A DNA stretch of 64,000 nt from Cycas panzhihuaensis (Eukaryota; Cycadophyta). Below, piece by piece: positions 33,801 to 44,525 of this stretch (the first letter of the stretch is position 1; each line of letters begins with the position of its first letter). The position numbers were made by a program, and so were the translations under genes. Location of the stretch: assembly GCA_023213395.1 (NCBI GenBank), contig CM041465.1, positions 198,159,741-198,223,740 of the forward strand, written 5' to 3'. A model generated the notes under the pieces. The model had not been told where the DNA came from and ran no database searches. It saw nothing but the letters and a program-made list of their open reading frames with translations.

Positions 33801-35245
33801 TACTTTGAAATAAGTATAAACTACCACTCTAGAATGCATATAAACTATCACTTTATAAATAGTATAAGCTATCAATCTTGAAAATGGGAATATGAGTTTT
33901 ATAAAAATTAAGTCCATAGGTTTAGTATAAGATGCAGTCTTAGAAAAGATAGACCTATGTGGGAATCATAAATCTAGGAGGATCTTAGCAGGGGGCAAGT
34001 TCCTAAAAGCTTCTTACCCTTAGAAGGAGCCAATGAGGAATCCTATACACTCAAGAAGTTAGTTGTTTATCAAGTAAGAGGTTTTTTCATTTTATAAACA
34101 ACATGCTTCTTTCGAGATAAATTATATGAATATGAATCTTTTGAGTTTATCTTGAAATGATTTATGTTTGTATAATCTTTCTTGAGTGTTATGTGAATTT
34201 TATAAGTCATTCTTTTAAGAAGGCTTATATCACTCCATCTTCTATTCTTATAATCTTATTATTGCCTATTTTCTAAATGGTTTTAGGTTTATCATAATGG
34301 AATGGATAAATCTTTTCCATGTACTCCCTCCTATACTTTTATCTATTTTCATTTTCTTTATATTTCCTTATATTTCCCTTTCTTAAGACCCCTTTTCACT
34401 TTGCAATGAGTATACATTACCATATACATACCAAAAATATTCAAAGGAAAAATAAAAAATGACAAAATACTAAAAAAAAAAACTTTTTTTTTGTATGCTT
34501 TTACAATCAATCATATTGATGAGGATATATCCTACACAATATATAAAGAGGGATACAAGGGGAGAATTAGTTTAGAGTCAATGTTTCATCTACATATTTA
34601 CACAAATGATGTTTATAATAGTCAATATATGAACATAAAATATATATCAGCCATCATGTGTCTCATAATACATTATTAGAGGCTATCAAATTCCACATGT
34701 CTCCCCACCATCCCCTGTTTATACAACCTATACTCATCTTTGTGAGGCATAATGAGATCCTCCATATCCCCTATTTAGCTATACCTTTTCATCCTAACCT
34801 AGTTTGTCTCCATGTGTTCACTGTCTCTTAGGTGGAAGTTGCCTCCTTTGTTATATTGTTATACTCTTAGATAAAGTGACTTGACCACCTACCTATACTA
34901 GATTCATCCTCCAAAGATAACACCTCTAATCCTCTGCTACCTTAAGCTCTGTCCCTTAGAGCCTTAACTCCATCCTCATATCCTAGAACATATCTTGAGC
35001 TAGCAATGCTAGATTAAAACACTCAATATGATCCCCTAGTAGAGCCTGATCAATAATGTTCCATGCAAGAGGTTCCTTTGATGTAGAATCATATGGAAAT
35101 ATTAGGTCCAAGAGTCTTTGTATCTCTGATAGGGTCAAGCTCCTCTCACCTATCTATGTAAACTATATATGATTTTGATTAGTTTATTATCAAATGAGAG
35201 AAGAAATAATCAAAGGAGAAATATAATTAGAAATGTTAAATAATA
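33801..35245. other. Spacer with three degenerate monomers; no gene seen
   Basis: 33805-33880 holds about three copies of a 25-30 base unit (ATAAACTACCACTCTAGAAT and variants) related to the CD minisatellite and lying in the same sense relative to the element. 34455-34495 is an A-run followed by a T-run. The open frame at 34491-34679 is unsupported. The rest has no recognisable content. Confidence 0.5.
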
Positions 35246-35249
35246 ATAA

Positions 35250-36450
35250 TTCGCATAACTACTGGCCATGGCTCTCTTCTTATCTCACCTCCTCCTAGTG
35301 GCTCAATCACCATCTCCTTTGCTAGTTATAATATCTCCTCTCCTTGAAGCTCTTAAGGATGATCTCCTCCTCATCCTTTACCATTATCTCATGCTCCTTC
35401 TTGGATGCTTATTAACCCCAACTCCATACTCTATATAGAGCCTCCTCCTCTACTACCTTATGCTCCTCTATCTCCTGGATCATATCTCTTCATCCTCTCT
35501 CACCTGCTCCTACTAATGGCTCTACTCTCTCTCCTCTTTGAACTCCCCAGATAAGTTGCTAACCTCTTTCATCTCTCTATCTCTTCTTCCTCCTAGTTGT
35601 CATGATACCTCCTCTCATCCTCTACCTCTCCCTCTCCCTCTGGCTATAATAAGAACATCCTCTATGACCGCTCTCATAGTTGCATTCATCTCATCATCAT
35701 TCAATGTTGGTAGTCTCTCACATGGATCCTCTAACAGCCACCTCTTGGTCATCCTATTTAATAAAGGACTATGAGTAGTCCTCACTACTATCACTACTTT
35801 ATTATAAATCTAGGCCCTTATGTGCTATTTATTCATCCCTGAATCTATGATAGACAACTCACTTAGTACTCCTCTTAGTCTTATCAAAGGGATTCGGTTG
35901 TATGGCTAGCACATACGGATGGAACTATAAGAGAAGCTTCCTCATCCTTGTCTCTTAAGCCTCGATAACTAAAGGATCATAATATCCAATATATACTAAC
36001 CCTAGTTCATTCTCATTCCCTCCTTGCAAGCTTTAACAACTCTTATCCACTAAGTTGGAACCTGCATAAAATTTTGTGTCCTCATAAGATGAAAGATAAG
36101 AATCAAGGCAATCATCTTCTAAATAACTAGAATCCCCTCTATTATCCTCATCAACTTAATAGATACTCCATGGTCCCCAAACTAGTTTGCTAACCCTATT
36201 AGATATTGACTACATACCTCTTGGGACTTATCATCGATAACTTAGCTTAATTGGATCTCCCTTCTATGATAGTTAACTCTCAAAATCTTACTCATATCCC
36301 AAGGAATTATATAAATGCCATTAATCCCCTATACCTTAGAAACATTCTATCTAGGTATCTAATAACTAATAAAGTTATAGAGAATTTTATACTCCATAAT
36401 TAGTTGAGTTACCCTACTTACTCAGGACAACCCACACCTTTGTAATCGAT
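35250..36450 (-). pseudogene. Antisense ORF of element E (RG-repeat and charged coiled-coil protein)
   Basis: On the strand opposite to gag-pol one frame stays readable for about 390 codons without a clear shift. Its stops are TAG, TAA and TGA, which fit lost Gln or Arg codons. Residues from N to C: LANXFGDHGVSIKLMRIIEG; LSELSIIDSGMNK; MTKRWLLEDPCERLPTLNDD; an ARGRGRGRG box at about 35620-35650; then a highly charged stretch with GGRRDREMKEVSNL and GEFKEERE, probably coiled coil; and an Arg-rich end. The RG box followed by coiled coil matches the layout of the plus-strand ORF at 15380-17290, also antisense to its element. The N-terminal half could be PMD-like but I see no firm motif. It probably belongs to the antisense ORF family of Tat elements. 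Confidence 0.6.
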
Positions 36451-37980
36451 CCTAATCTTCCTCTATCGGCTATCCTACTAATTATCCAATCATTAATCCT
36501 TTATTCTCTTGAGTGTCTATCCTTTCTAGGGGCCACATCACATAATAAATGATTAAGTTAGTTTGAGATTTTGATACAAAAATCCCTACTTTCTTTTCAA
36601 TTTTTCTTTATAATTTTTTCTTTCCAAGGTAAACAATGTGACAACATAGTAAAAAATACAATAACATAGTTACAAGAAAATGTGATAACATCTCTAAAAA
36701 CATGATTTCTCAATCAAAACTATGATTTCCTAAATCTTATCCATTTTAGGAAATCACATTTTAGATCATTAAATCATATTTTTAATCTTGTTTCTCCTTT
36801 TTTTCATTTACATTATTGCATTTTTCATTATAAAATCAAGTTTAAAAAAATATATTGCCAAGAGAAGCTTATTAGATATCTTGGTCCTCAATATATAGCT
36901 CTAAATCTACCTTCCTAGAGATGATCCCACTTCGAAAGGGCCTCCTTATCACATCTTGTGGTTAGAAAATGACTCTTAGAATCATCATTTTCCAACTATC
37001 ATCCATAAAAATGAAATAAAGATTTTTTAATTTCCTTATAAAAGGGGGGTCCTCCTTTAGGTTTTTGGAAAAATTTTTCCTTCAATTTATTTTGTCTATT
37101 TAAGTTAACATGATCTATCTCTAGTTACCATTTTTAAAATAGGCTTCCCGAAACTCAAAACTTTGGATTTCTTTTACATCAATTAAGGTATTATTGTCCT
37201 TTAATAATAAGCAATTTTTTTATGATGGTCATTGTTGCTCAAATGCAATAGCTTTCATATGTTTTTATTATATTCTTTTGATCCTTCATGCTATAAAAAG
37301 TCACTTACTAATGAGCCAAAACTATGGTAATCTAAGGCTCTAAAGCATTTCATCTATTAATAAGCTAAAACTATGATAGAAGTCATGGTCCAAAACTAGA
37401 TTATTGATAAGCCTAAACTACAACAATTAAGCTCTAAAATTTTGATTATTAACAAGTTTAAATTATGATAATATATTACTTTAAGCTCTGAAATCTATCA
37501 CCTATTAATGAGCTTATAAACTATGATACTATATCCCTTATGCTTTGGTAAAGGGACTCTACCTCTAAGACATGGTTAATGACAGAGAAACTATAACCAT
37601 CCAAGTTTCTAAACCCTATTTAATCAATAGGCATTATTTGTAGTATCATTAATTTAGGTAGTTTTAGGCCCTATGTAACTTATAAGCATCTCTAACTGTA
37701 CCATTGGTTGAGTAAGTTGTAAGACCCATCTATGGGCATCCTTATATCAACTCATCATTTAATCCATATCTATTTAATAGGTATTTTAGTAACACTCTTA
37801 AGTTAGCATTATAGTAATGTTAGAGCTCACTTTTAGCATCAATCTTAACCCTTTTTTGTGTCCTTCCATCATCTGTTCATTTGTCATTCATCCTTATTTT
37901 CATTTATGAGAGACCCTCACTTTTGAGATATTTATCACCTCTCACCATCTTGCTTCTATTTTAGAGCAAGAGCTTTGAGT
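36451..37980. other. 3' untranslated region of E
   Basis: AT-rich. It holds the tandem array at 37305-37530. Otherwise no gene or RNA was recognised. Confidence 0.5.
37305..37530 (+). repeat. Degenerate tandem repeat, about five units of 45-55 bp
   Basis: Units begin with variants of AATGAGCCAAAACTATG, AATAAGCTAAAACTATG, GATAAGCCTAAACTAC, AACAAGTTTAAATTATG and AATGAGCTTATAAACTATG, with GCTCTAAA in the middle of several. The AGCCTAAACTAC core also occurs in the CD minisatellite (reverse strand) and at 33805-33880. Confidence 0.65.
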
Positions 37981-37994
37981 GTGAAAGGGGCAAA
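37981..37994 (+). other. Polypurine tract of element E
   Basis: GTGAAAGGGGCAAA is followed at once by TGTTTCACC, a TG-starting LTR. The AAGGGGCA core and the TGTTTC start parallel element 1 and CD. Confidence 0.55.
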
Positions 37995-40304
37995 TGTTTC
38001 ACCAAATTTTGGCCCTTCATTAAGTCCTATGTATCCTGTTGATTTATTTATTTGATCATGGGTATTATTTGATAAGGCTATATCTTGTTATTTGGATATC
38101 ATATTATATTTATAATAGGATTGATGTGATTTTGGTGAAATGTTATCTTGATATTGAAGAGGATTGATGTTTGGATGATGATGAATGTATTTTTATGACT
38201 TCCATATGCTGATGAATGAAATGATAGAAACAAAAATCTTCTCCCCATCCATACCGATCCACTGTTTACTTTTAAAACCCTTTTTGTTTCTATCTTTTCC
38301 CCTTGATTTTATACTTTGGTTATCAATTTTTAATATTTATAGGCTTGTGCTTAATTCATCACTTCTTCTGGGTTACTTTTGTCTCTGATGAAGTTATTTT
38401 GTTTTAGTTTTTCAATAATACTTTTAGTTTTTTTTAAGTTTCTTTATCAAACTTTTTATCCCCTATTTGTTTACATTTTTAGTATTACCAAAAATGTGTT
38501 TTTATTCACAATATACAATTGATTATGTTTTATGAATAAAATCATAATTTCCTTTTTTCATAAAGTGCAACTGATCATGTTTTATGAAGAAAATTACATT
38601 TTTGATTGAATTGCATACAAATTTTTTAGTCAAATGCACTAATTTCTCTCCTAATCTTCTATATCACCACCTAGATTTTGTGGTAACTCATTCTCCTTTA
38701 CCCATAAACACCCAAACATCTTCATATTGATGACTATTATGATTATTACATCAAGGAGAGTGAGAAAAAAAGAATAAAAAATAAGAATCAAAGGAAAAGA
38801 GACTTGGACATTTTAATTTTACTTTCATTCTAAAACTTACTAGAGTGTTTATCTTCTATAAATCTTCAATTTAAGCTTCACTACTATTCTCAGAGATTTG
38901 GTAATATTTTTCTACCATTTATCTTCTAAATTTTTGAAGGTTTTTTTGTCATATCGTGCTTAGTTTATGCTATCTTCTTCATGTTAGTTGTTGTTTCTCC
39001 TTTTCCTGGTTGTGGTAGTTATTTCCTTAGAAAAATCTATGCTAAAAGGTTAGCCTTTTATGGGACTTAAAGTGATCAGTTATAGAGAAGAGAGATTTTC
39101 CTCTTCATCATAATTCATAACCTTTTTCCTTCCATTCTCTAGAGTAGTCAACATTCTAAGAGGTGCTTATCTTATTTTTCTTGTTTTGGTGATAGTCCTC
39201 TTATTCCTTCTTTGTTTTTTCCTCTTTGTTACATGTTTGAAAGGAAAAATTAATGAAAGATTGGTCAATAAGGGGAAGATTACTATCCTAAGGCATAAAT
39301 ATAGTAGCCTTCATTTAGTATTCTTATGGTTATTTGGAATGCTTTCCTTTATTCTTCACTTTTTCTCTCCTCCTTAAAAGGATGAACAAATAGGAAAGAG
39401 TAAGGAGATTGAACTTTGCATGTCCATTTTTACTCTTTTCTTACATAAGAGATAGAATAAATTCATAAAGTTTTTCATTGTATGTGGTTTCAACAATTAT
39501 GAGAATATTATATGCTCTTATCTTGGCTTCTCAAAGGATTATATAAATAAAACTTTACTTGCATATTAATGGAAACACTTCCATGTTGCACTTCAAGAGT
39601 TGTTATCTAGTTTTAGAACTTTTTCATATTTCAAAAGTTGTAAATCTTATTGGACATTCTTGCATCTAAGTGGAAGAGTTTCACAAGGAGATCTATATGT
39701 CTTCAACCTTCATTAAATGGTACATATGATAATTTTCTTTCTAAAGTTTGTTCCTTAAATCCTTCCATTTAGAATAAAAGTTTTATTTCAAGAGTTTCTA
39801 AAAGGAGTTTTATTTGATTTTAGATAGCTTTCCTCTTAAAATATAAAAGAAAAGAAAGTATGTGGTTTCCTTTCATAATTAGTTTAATGGTGTGGCTTTC
39901 TTTTCTTTAGTTAAATATTCTTTTCATGTGAATTAATCTTATGAAGTGTATAATGTCATGAGTTCTTGACATCTTTTTCTTTAATCAAGTAAACATAAAA
40001 CATTGAAAATTATAAGGGAAAAAATGAAAAAATAGTGGAACATTATTAGTGTAACTCTAAGCTCAAATCTACTCCACTCGATTGTGCAGGCTAGTGTGTT
40101 CCTTCATTGAGTTTCATTTACATACCCTAGCCTCTTATTCTCTATGCTACAAATCATACAACCAAGTGGAGACACCTCCTTAAGAGTTCGTAAATATGGT
40201 CCTAAGGTTCTTATGAGTTAACATATGTCCCAATATTTAGTCAAAATAGAAGAAATATAAAACTATTGAAGGGTACTTAACTTAAGGTGGTTCCTGATCA
40301 ACCA
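37995..40304 (+). repeat. Element E 3' LTR (about 2.3 kb)
   Basis: The left edge is set by the polypurine tract, the right edge by the match to the 5' LTR end at 25111-25395 (AACCA). Parts at 39020-39400 resemble the LTR at 640-900. The ORFs at 38185-38388 and 39186-39377 lie inside and have no support. Confidence 0.66.
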
Positions 40305-40307
40305 TTT

Positions 40308-43300
40308 TGTATCTAATATAAGTGTAATTGGAAGTTTAATGTATGTTATGGTTTATACTCATCTAGATATTATCTATGTATTGAGATTTATAAGCATATA
40401 CATATTAAATCTAAGTAAATAGTGATGGGTTATAATAAAGAGGACTTTTAGGTATTTATGAGGTATATCATAGTGTAGAATTTACTAGTAGGAAAGTCCA
40501 ATGTAAAATAGAGTAGTAGATTTAAGTGGCCTCATTAATGTATGTTGGGTTAGAGATCTTAATAGTAAAAGATCTACAAGTGGTAATGTACTTAACCTAT
40601 TCGGTAGCATATTTAATCAAATAAGCAAGCAATAGCTAATTATTAACTCTCAAGAATAAAATCTAAGTATGAGGTAATTACTCATGCATATAAGCAAGCA
40701 TTTTGGCTTAAGAGATTATGTATAGATATTAGCTTTATACCAAAAGTAGTTGGCATAGATTATGATAGTTAAAGTGCAATTTATCTAGTGAAGAAACCTA
40801 TATTTTATACACAGTGGAAGCATGTCAATGTGTAGTTTTATTTTATTAGAGACATGGTAAGGAGTCACAAAGTGGACTTCCATAAGTAAATATAAAGTAT
40901 TCAACAAGTGAGAGTGTTTCTTTAAATTTTGGCCTTCCTGGTCCTTAGGTATGGTTTTCTCTTTAGTTTTGCTTTGTATGGGTTAGCTTACTTGTTGTGA
41001 TGTTATCATGTGCTACAAGTATCTATTCCATGGCATTTATGATTAGGATCCACTATGAATTAAATTAAAATCCTATTTACTTATACTATTAGACATGATT
41101 TTGCAGTATATCTTGACTTGTTGTTTGATAAATTGTTTGGATTTTCTCAGCATATTTTCTACTTGAAATTTTCTATTTATTAGTTTTCTAGAATTTAACA
41201 ATGTTGTCCCATCACATTAGCAAAGACCATGTCAAATTTCTATAGAATATCCCATTATCATTGCATGAATCCTATCAAAAGTTTTATAGTGTGTAATATA
41301 TGGTCAAAATTTGTGGTAGTACAGTCAAAATACTTGATGGTATCATTAAATTTATGGATGCAACCCTTGTAATTTTGGCAGTAATGTCCTAATTTTAATG
41401 ATATCAATTGTGTAATCTCCTAAAATAGAAAATGTTTTAATTTTTACTTTATTTGCATTCTATTTTAGTTGTTTTACTAGACCAAACATGACATAGGGAT
41501 TCTATAGGCATAATACAAATGCTTTCCTTACAAAAGACATATTCTAAGAACTCTATATAATTCCATAAGCTCATGTGATATGGGACTTTTGGGTAAAATC
41601 TTTGAGTTATTTGTTATTCTCTTAATTGTCTTGTTTTCTTTTACCTTCTTACTTTCTTGTGAGGTTTTATTTTTGTATGTGTAGGTCTTAGATGCTAATA
41701 AACAAGTTGTGGTTGTTTCTAAACTAGTTGGAGAGGAATTTATTAGTCCCTTTATATCCCATTGCTTAGGGACTTTGATTCATCCTTCTATCTTGTTTCA
41801 ATCATTTTTTTTTCTTCACTCATGGTTTTAAAATTTCATCAATTATTGTTGGATCCCAGTTAACACTAGCATCCTCTTACATTTGGTCTCGAAAGAAAAT
41901 TAGTATATCTCTTATTTACTTCTTATTTAGGAGCAAGATTTTCCATGGATTTACTTGCTTCATATTACTTGATTGAGTGAGTTTTATTGTAGCCAGTCTT
42001 ACTTGTATTTGCTTATGGATTTCTTTATTTCTTGGGAGCAATTCAATTATTTAGTTAAGGTTTGTTATTTCGTGGATTGTTAACATTCACAATAACGCTA
42101 CCAATCAGGGGGCCTCCTCCTAATTATAGAATTGTTAGGATTGATATTAATTTACTTATAGTCAATCGGTTTTATGTACTCTCACTTTTCCTTACACCCC
42201 CTCTTGCATGCTAGTATTACAAGTGGGGCAACTTGCCTTCCAAGCATGATTATGAGGTACCTTCCACCTTCACATGTAGGTATAATAATATACGCTAATT
42301 TCTTCTCTTTTTTTGAGTTTTAGAGTTTACATATTATATTTGATGCTTTGAAGTTATATTTTCCTTTGAGGTTTTCATTATGGTTTCTTGTAGTAAAGAG
42401 GACTTAACTAATGTTCTCTTTATTTAACCGTACCTTAGGTTTATGGTTTTGTTTATCTATTTTTATTATTTTACAAAGAGCTTTTCATAAGACCTAAATA
42501 AGATTCTCTTTACAAAAAAATAAAACAAGACACTTCTAGAAAAACTTAAAAAGATAAAAAAGTATAATGCTAAAAGATAAGACCAAAAAGCTTCTTAATC
42601 TTATATCACTTCATTTTTAGAATACTTGAAAACCTTGCTTATTTAAATTATCATTTAGGTATGTGCTATTAGAAAGAGTAAAGGCAAGTATAAGTGCACT
42701 TAAATCTTAGAACCTCCAGTTTGCTCATTTCTTTTAATAGGGTTACTTACATGATCTTGCCAATTTTAATTATGTAAATTGCTTGGTATAACTAGATATA
42801 CGTAGATTTATATTTTACTTAGTGTTGCTTATGTGTAGTATTATAGTTGCACCTTATTACTATATATGCTTAATTACATTTTGATAAAACTCCTATAATA
42901 AAAATAACATTTGTGAAGAGTATTGTACTTGCATGCATAGAACTAGTCATTAAAATAACACTCATCTACTATCAATGTATTATATGAGAGGGTTTGAGGT
43001 GATATAAGGAGATAGAGCCTCTTCACATAGGTAGAGTTATAAAGAGACTTATAAGGATTCTCAAGGATTTTAAGAAATGCCCCTAATCAAGATTAATTAC
43101 TTTTGGCTAAGCACATTTAGTGATAAGCCAATGTGTAAAGTGATGAGTGATCAAGCACCAATACCCAATCCATAAAGAAAATTAGTTTAACATATTAAGG
43201 GGTGTAGGAAAAATAGTAGGATCTTATAGGTTTCTTCTTCCAATGCCTCTTATGCATTGTATTATTCTTTGGATTAATTAAGGACCCATTGTCACATGAT

Positions 43301-43380
43301 GTCTAGTTTTGATTCTTTTACATCCCCTCTCTCCATGGGATAACCAACTTATTTAGGACCTTCTAAATCCTAATTCAACA
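40308..43380 (+). repeat. Element F LTR, left copy (3.07 kb)
   Basis: It starts TGTATCTAATATAAG at the end of the E LTR and ends CCTAATTCAACA, directly before a tRNA-Asp-like primer site. The sequence is AT-rich with no ORF of note. Short matching blocks such as CTTAGGGACTTTG (about 41766) recur at 59473 in the right copy. Confidence 0.65.
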
Positions 43381-43384
43381 TTTT

Positions 43385-43403
43385 TGTGACCATACTAGGG
43401 AGA
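43385..43403 (+). other. Primer binding site of element F (left copy)
   Basis: TGTGACCATACTAGGGAG sits just after the LTR. ACCATACTAGGGAG is identical to the E primer site, pointing to the same tRNA-Asp-type primer. The right copy at about 61070-61088 reads ATGACCCTACTAGCGATG. Confidence 0.5.
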
Positions 43404-43723
43404 TGCCAAACCCACTCTCTCTTTTGATCATATCACTGTGCTCTCTTAGTGACATTGTTACTTTATCTTATTCCCTTAAGAGTCCTTCACATTCCTTCTT
43501 ACCTTTCTTTTATTACTTGGACCTACATCCTTTAAGATTCCTTTATTATATAAGTACACTTCTCTTATCATTTGGTTAAGCATGTTGTCCTTTAATTCGT
43601 TGCAATAAATGAAAAAAAGCACTTAACTTTTAAGATGACTAGATGTTTTACTCACATCTAAGTTATTCCTCATAAAGCATGTGATTTTATGTACTTACCC
43701 AAGTTCCACAGACTAAAAGCCTT

Positions 43724-44280
43724 ATGGGATCCAATTCATATGTCACTACAACTACTCACTCTCCTCCACCACCTTGTGCTCACCCTGATCCCTCATTTAT
43801 TCAATATGGTAGTGGGTCCTTTTTCTCATCAAATTTGGCCCATTTTATACTAGAATAATTACTTCTTAGATAGTTTTCATGTCTTTGCTACATACCTCAT
43901 GAGGACCCTAAGCTAACTCCTACCTAAGGCAATGTCTCATTTTCCATTGATACCTTCTTTAAATATCTTAGGTTGAGTTACCCTATCTAAGTAAGAAGTT
44001 CACATAGTTCCTATCAAGAGGCTACCCCTTCCACTTCCTACCTTATGTCCTCTACCCATTTTGTTCCACCAACTTCTTAGCCTATAGTGTCAAGTGCTCA
44101 ACCTTTCAACCACAAAGCTTTCACTTTTCTTGGTCATGGTTCTATATTTAGATATTCTAGTTTACTATAATCCCATTCTAATTCATCTCATGGGGCCTCA
44201 ATTATAGTGAGCCTAATCAGTAGATAATTAGGGATTAATCAAGTTATTTATAGAAGAATGTGACTATTTATTTCATAAGT
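43724..44280 (+). pseudogene. N-terminal coding fragment of element F (unrecognised, gag position)
   Basis: ATG at 43724 opens MGSNSYVTTTTHSPPPPCAH and runs 45 codons to a TAA; the frame continues with PHEDPKLTPT and SIDTFFKYLRLSYPI after further TAA/TAG. The right copy (61411 onward) starts MGFSSYVTTTTHSPPPPLTH, so the start and Pro-rich opening are shared. Position after the primer site suggests the gag N-terminus, but no gag domain is visible before the sequence breaks at CD. No function is assigned. Confidence 0.4.
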
Positions 44281-44307
44281 CATACCCCACATATTTATTA
44301 CTATATG

Positions 44308-44322
44308 CACACACACACATGC

Positions 44323-44374
<52 letters not shown>
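44308..44374. repeat. Compound microsatellite (CA)n-(CATA)n-(TA)n
   Basis: Short CA run, CATA units, then a TA run ending at 44374. It lies at the same place in repeat X as the differently composed array at 61988-62107. Confidence 0.9.
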
Positions 44375-44376
<2 letters not shown>

Positions 44377-44525
44377 CAATTATAACTTTGTATTATCAAT
44401 TTAGTAATATATTAATCAATATGTCCTTTGGATATATGGATCTCATGAACATATCTACCACTTATCTATAAGCATGACTAGAGCATGTCACCTTAAGTGG
44501 CATTGGAGGAGGCAGCCCACACAGA

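Larger units (their letters stand above)
25111..40304 (+). mobile_element. Element E: near-complete Tat (Ogre-like) retrotransposon
   Basis: Plus-strand order: LTR remnant, tRNA-Asp-like primer site, gag, protease, RT, RNase H, integrase, second-type RNase H, antisense ORF, tandem repeats, polypurine tract, 3' LTR. The internal part is about 12.6 kb, large as is usual for Ogre-like Tat elements. Only the last 285 bases of the 5' LTR remain, because element 1 lies against it. Every domain carries stops, so the copy is dead. It is the only element in the window with both RT and integrase, and therefore the best model for a helper of the RT-less elements 1 and CD. Confidence 0.82.
40274..44510 (+). 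repeat. Direct repeat X, left copy (4.2 kb)
   Basis: It pairs with 57884-62240 in the same orientation. It includes the last 30 bases of the element E LTR (TACTTAACTTAAGGTGGTTC), the complete F LTR, the F primer site and 1.1 kb of F internal sequence. It stops next to LTR C of element CD. Both copies include the E-F junction, so one locus was duplicated rather than two independent F insertions being present. Confidence 0.8.

Noticed and set aside
16639-36450. Possible alternative genetic code with TAA/TAG read as glutamine (as in some ciliates and green algae)
   Set aside because: Stops sit mostly at Gln, but TGA also replaces Arg, catalytic residues are lost, frames shift, and the same C-to-T bias appears in non-coding LTR ends and a target duplication. 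The content is plant retrotransposons. Deamination decay explains all of this.
37305-37530. CRISPR-like array
   Set aside because: Units are degenerate, of uneven length and lack unique spacers; this is a tandem repeat in a plant element.
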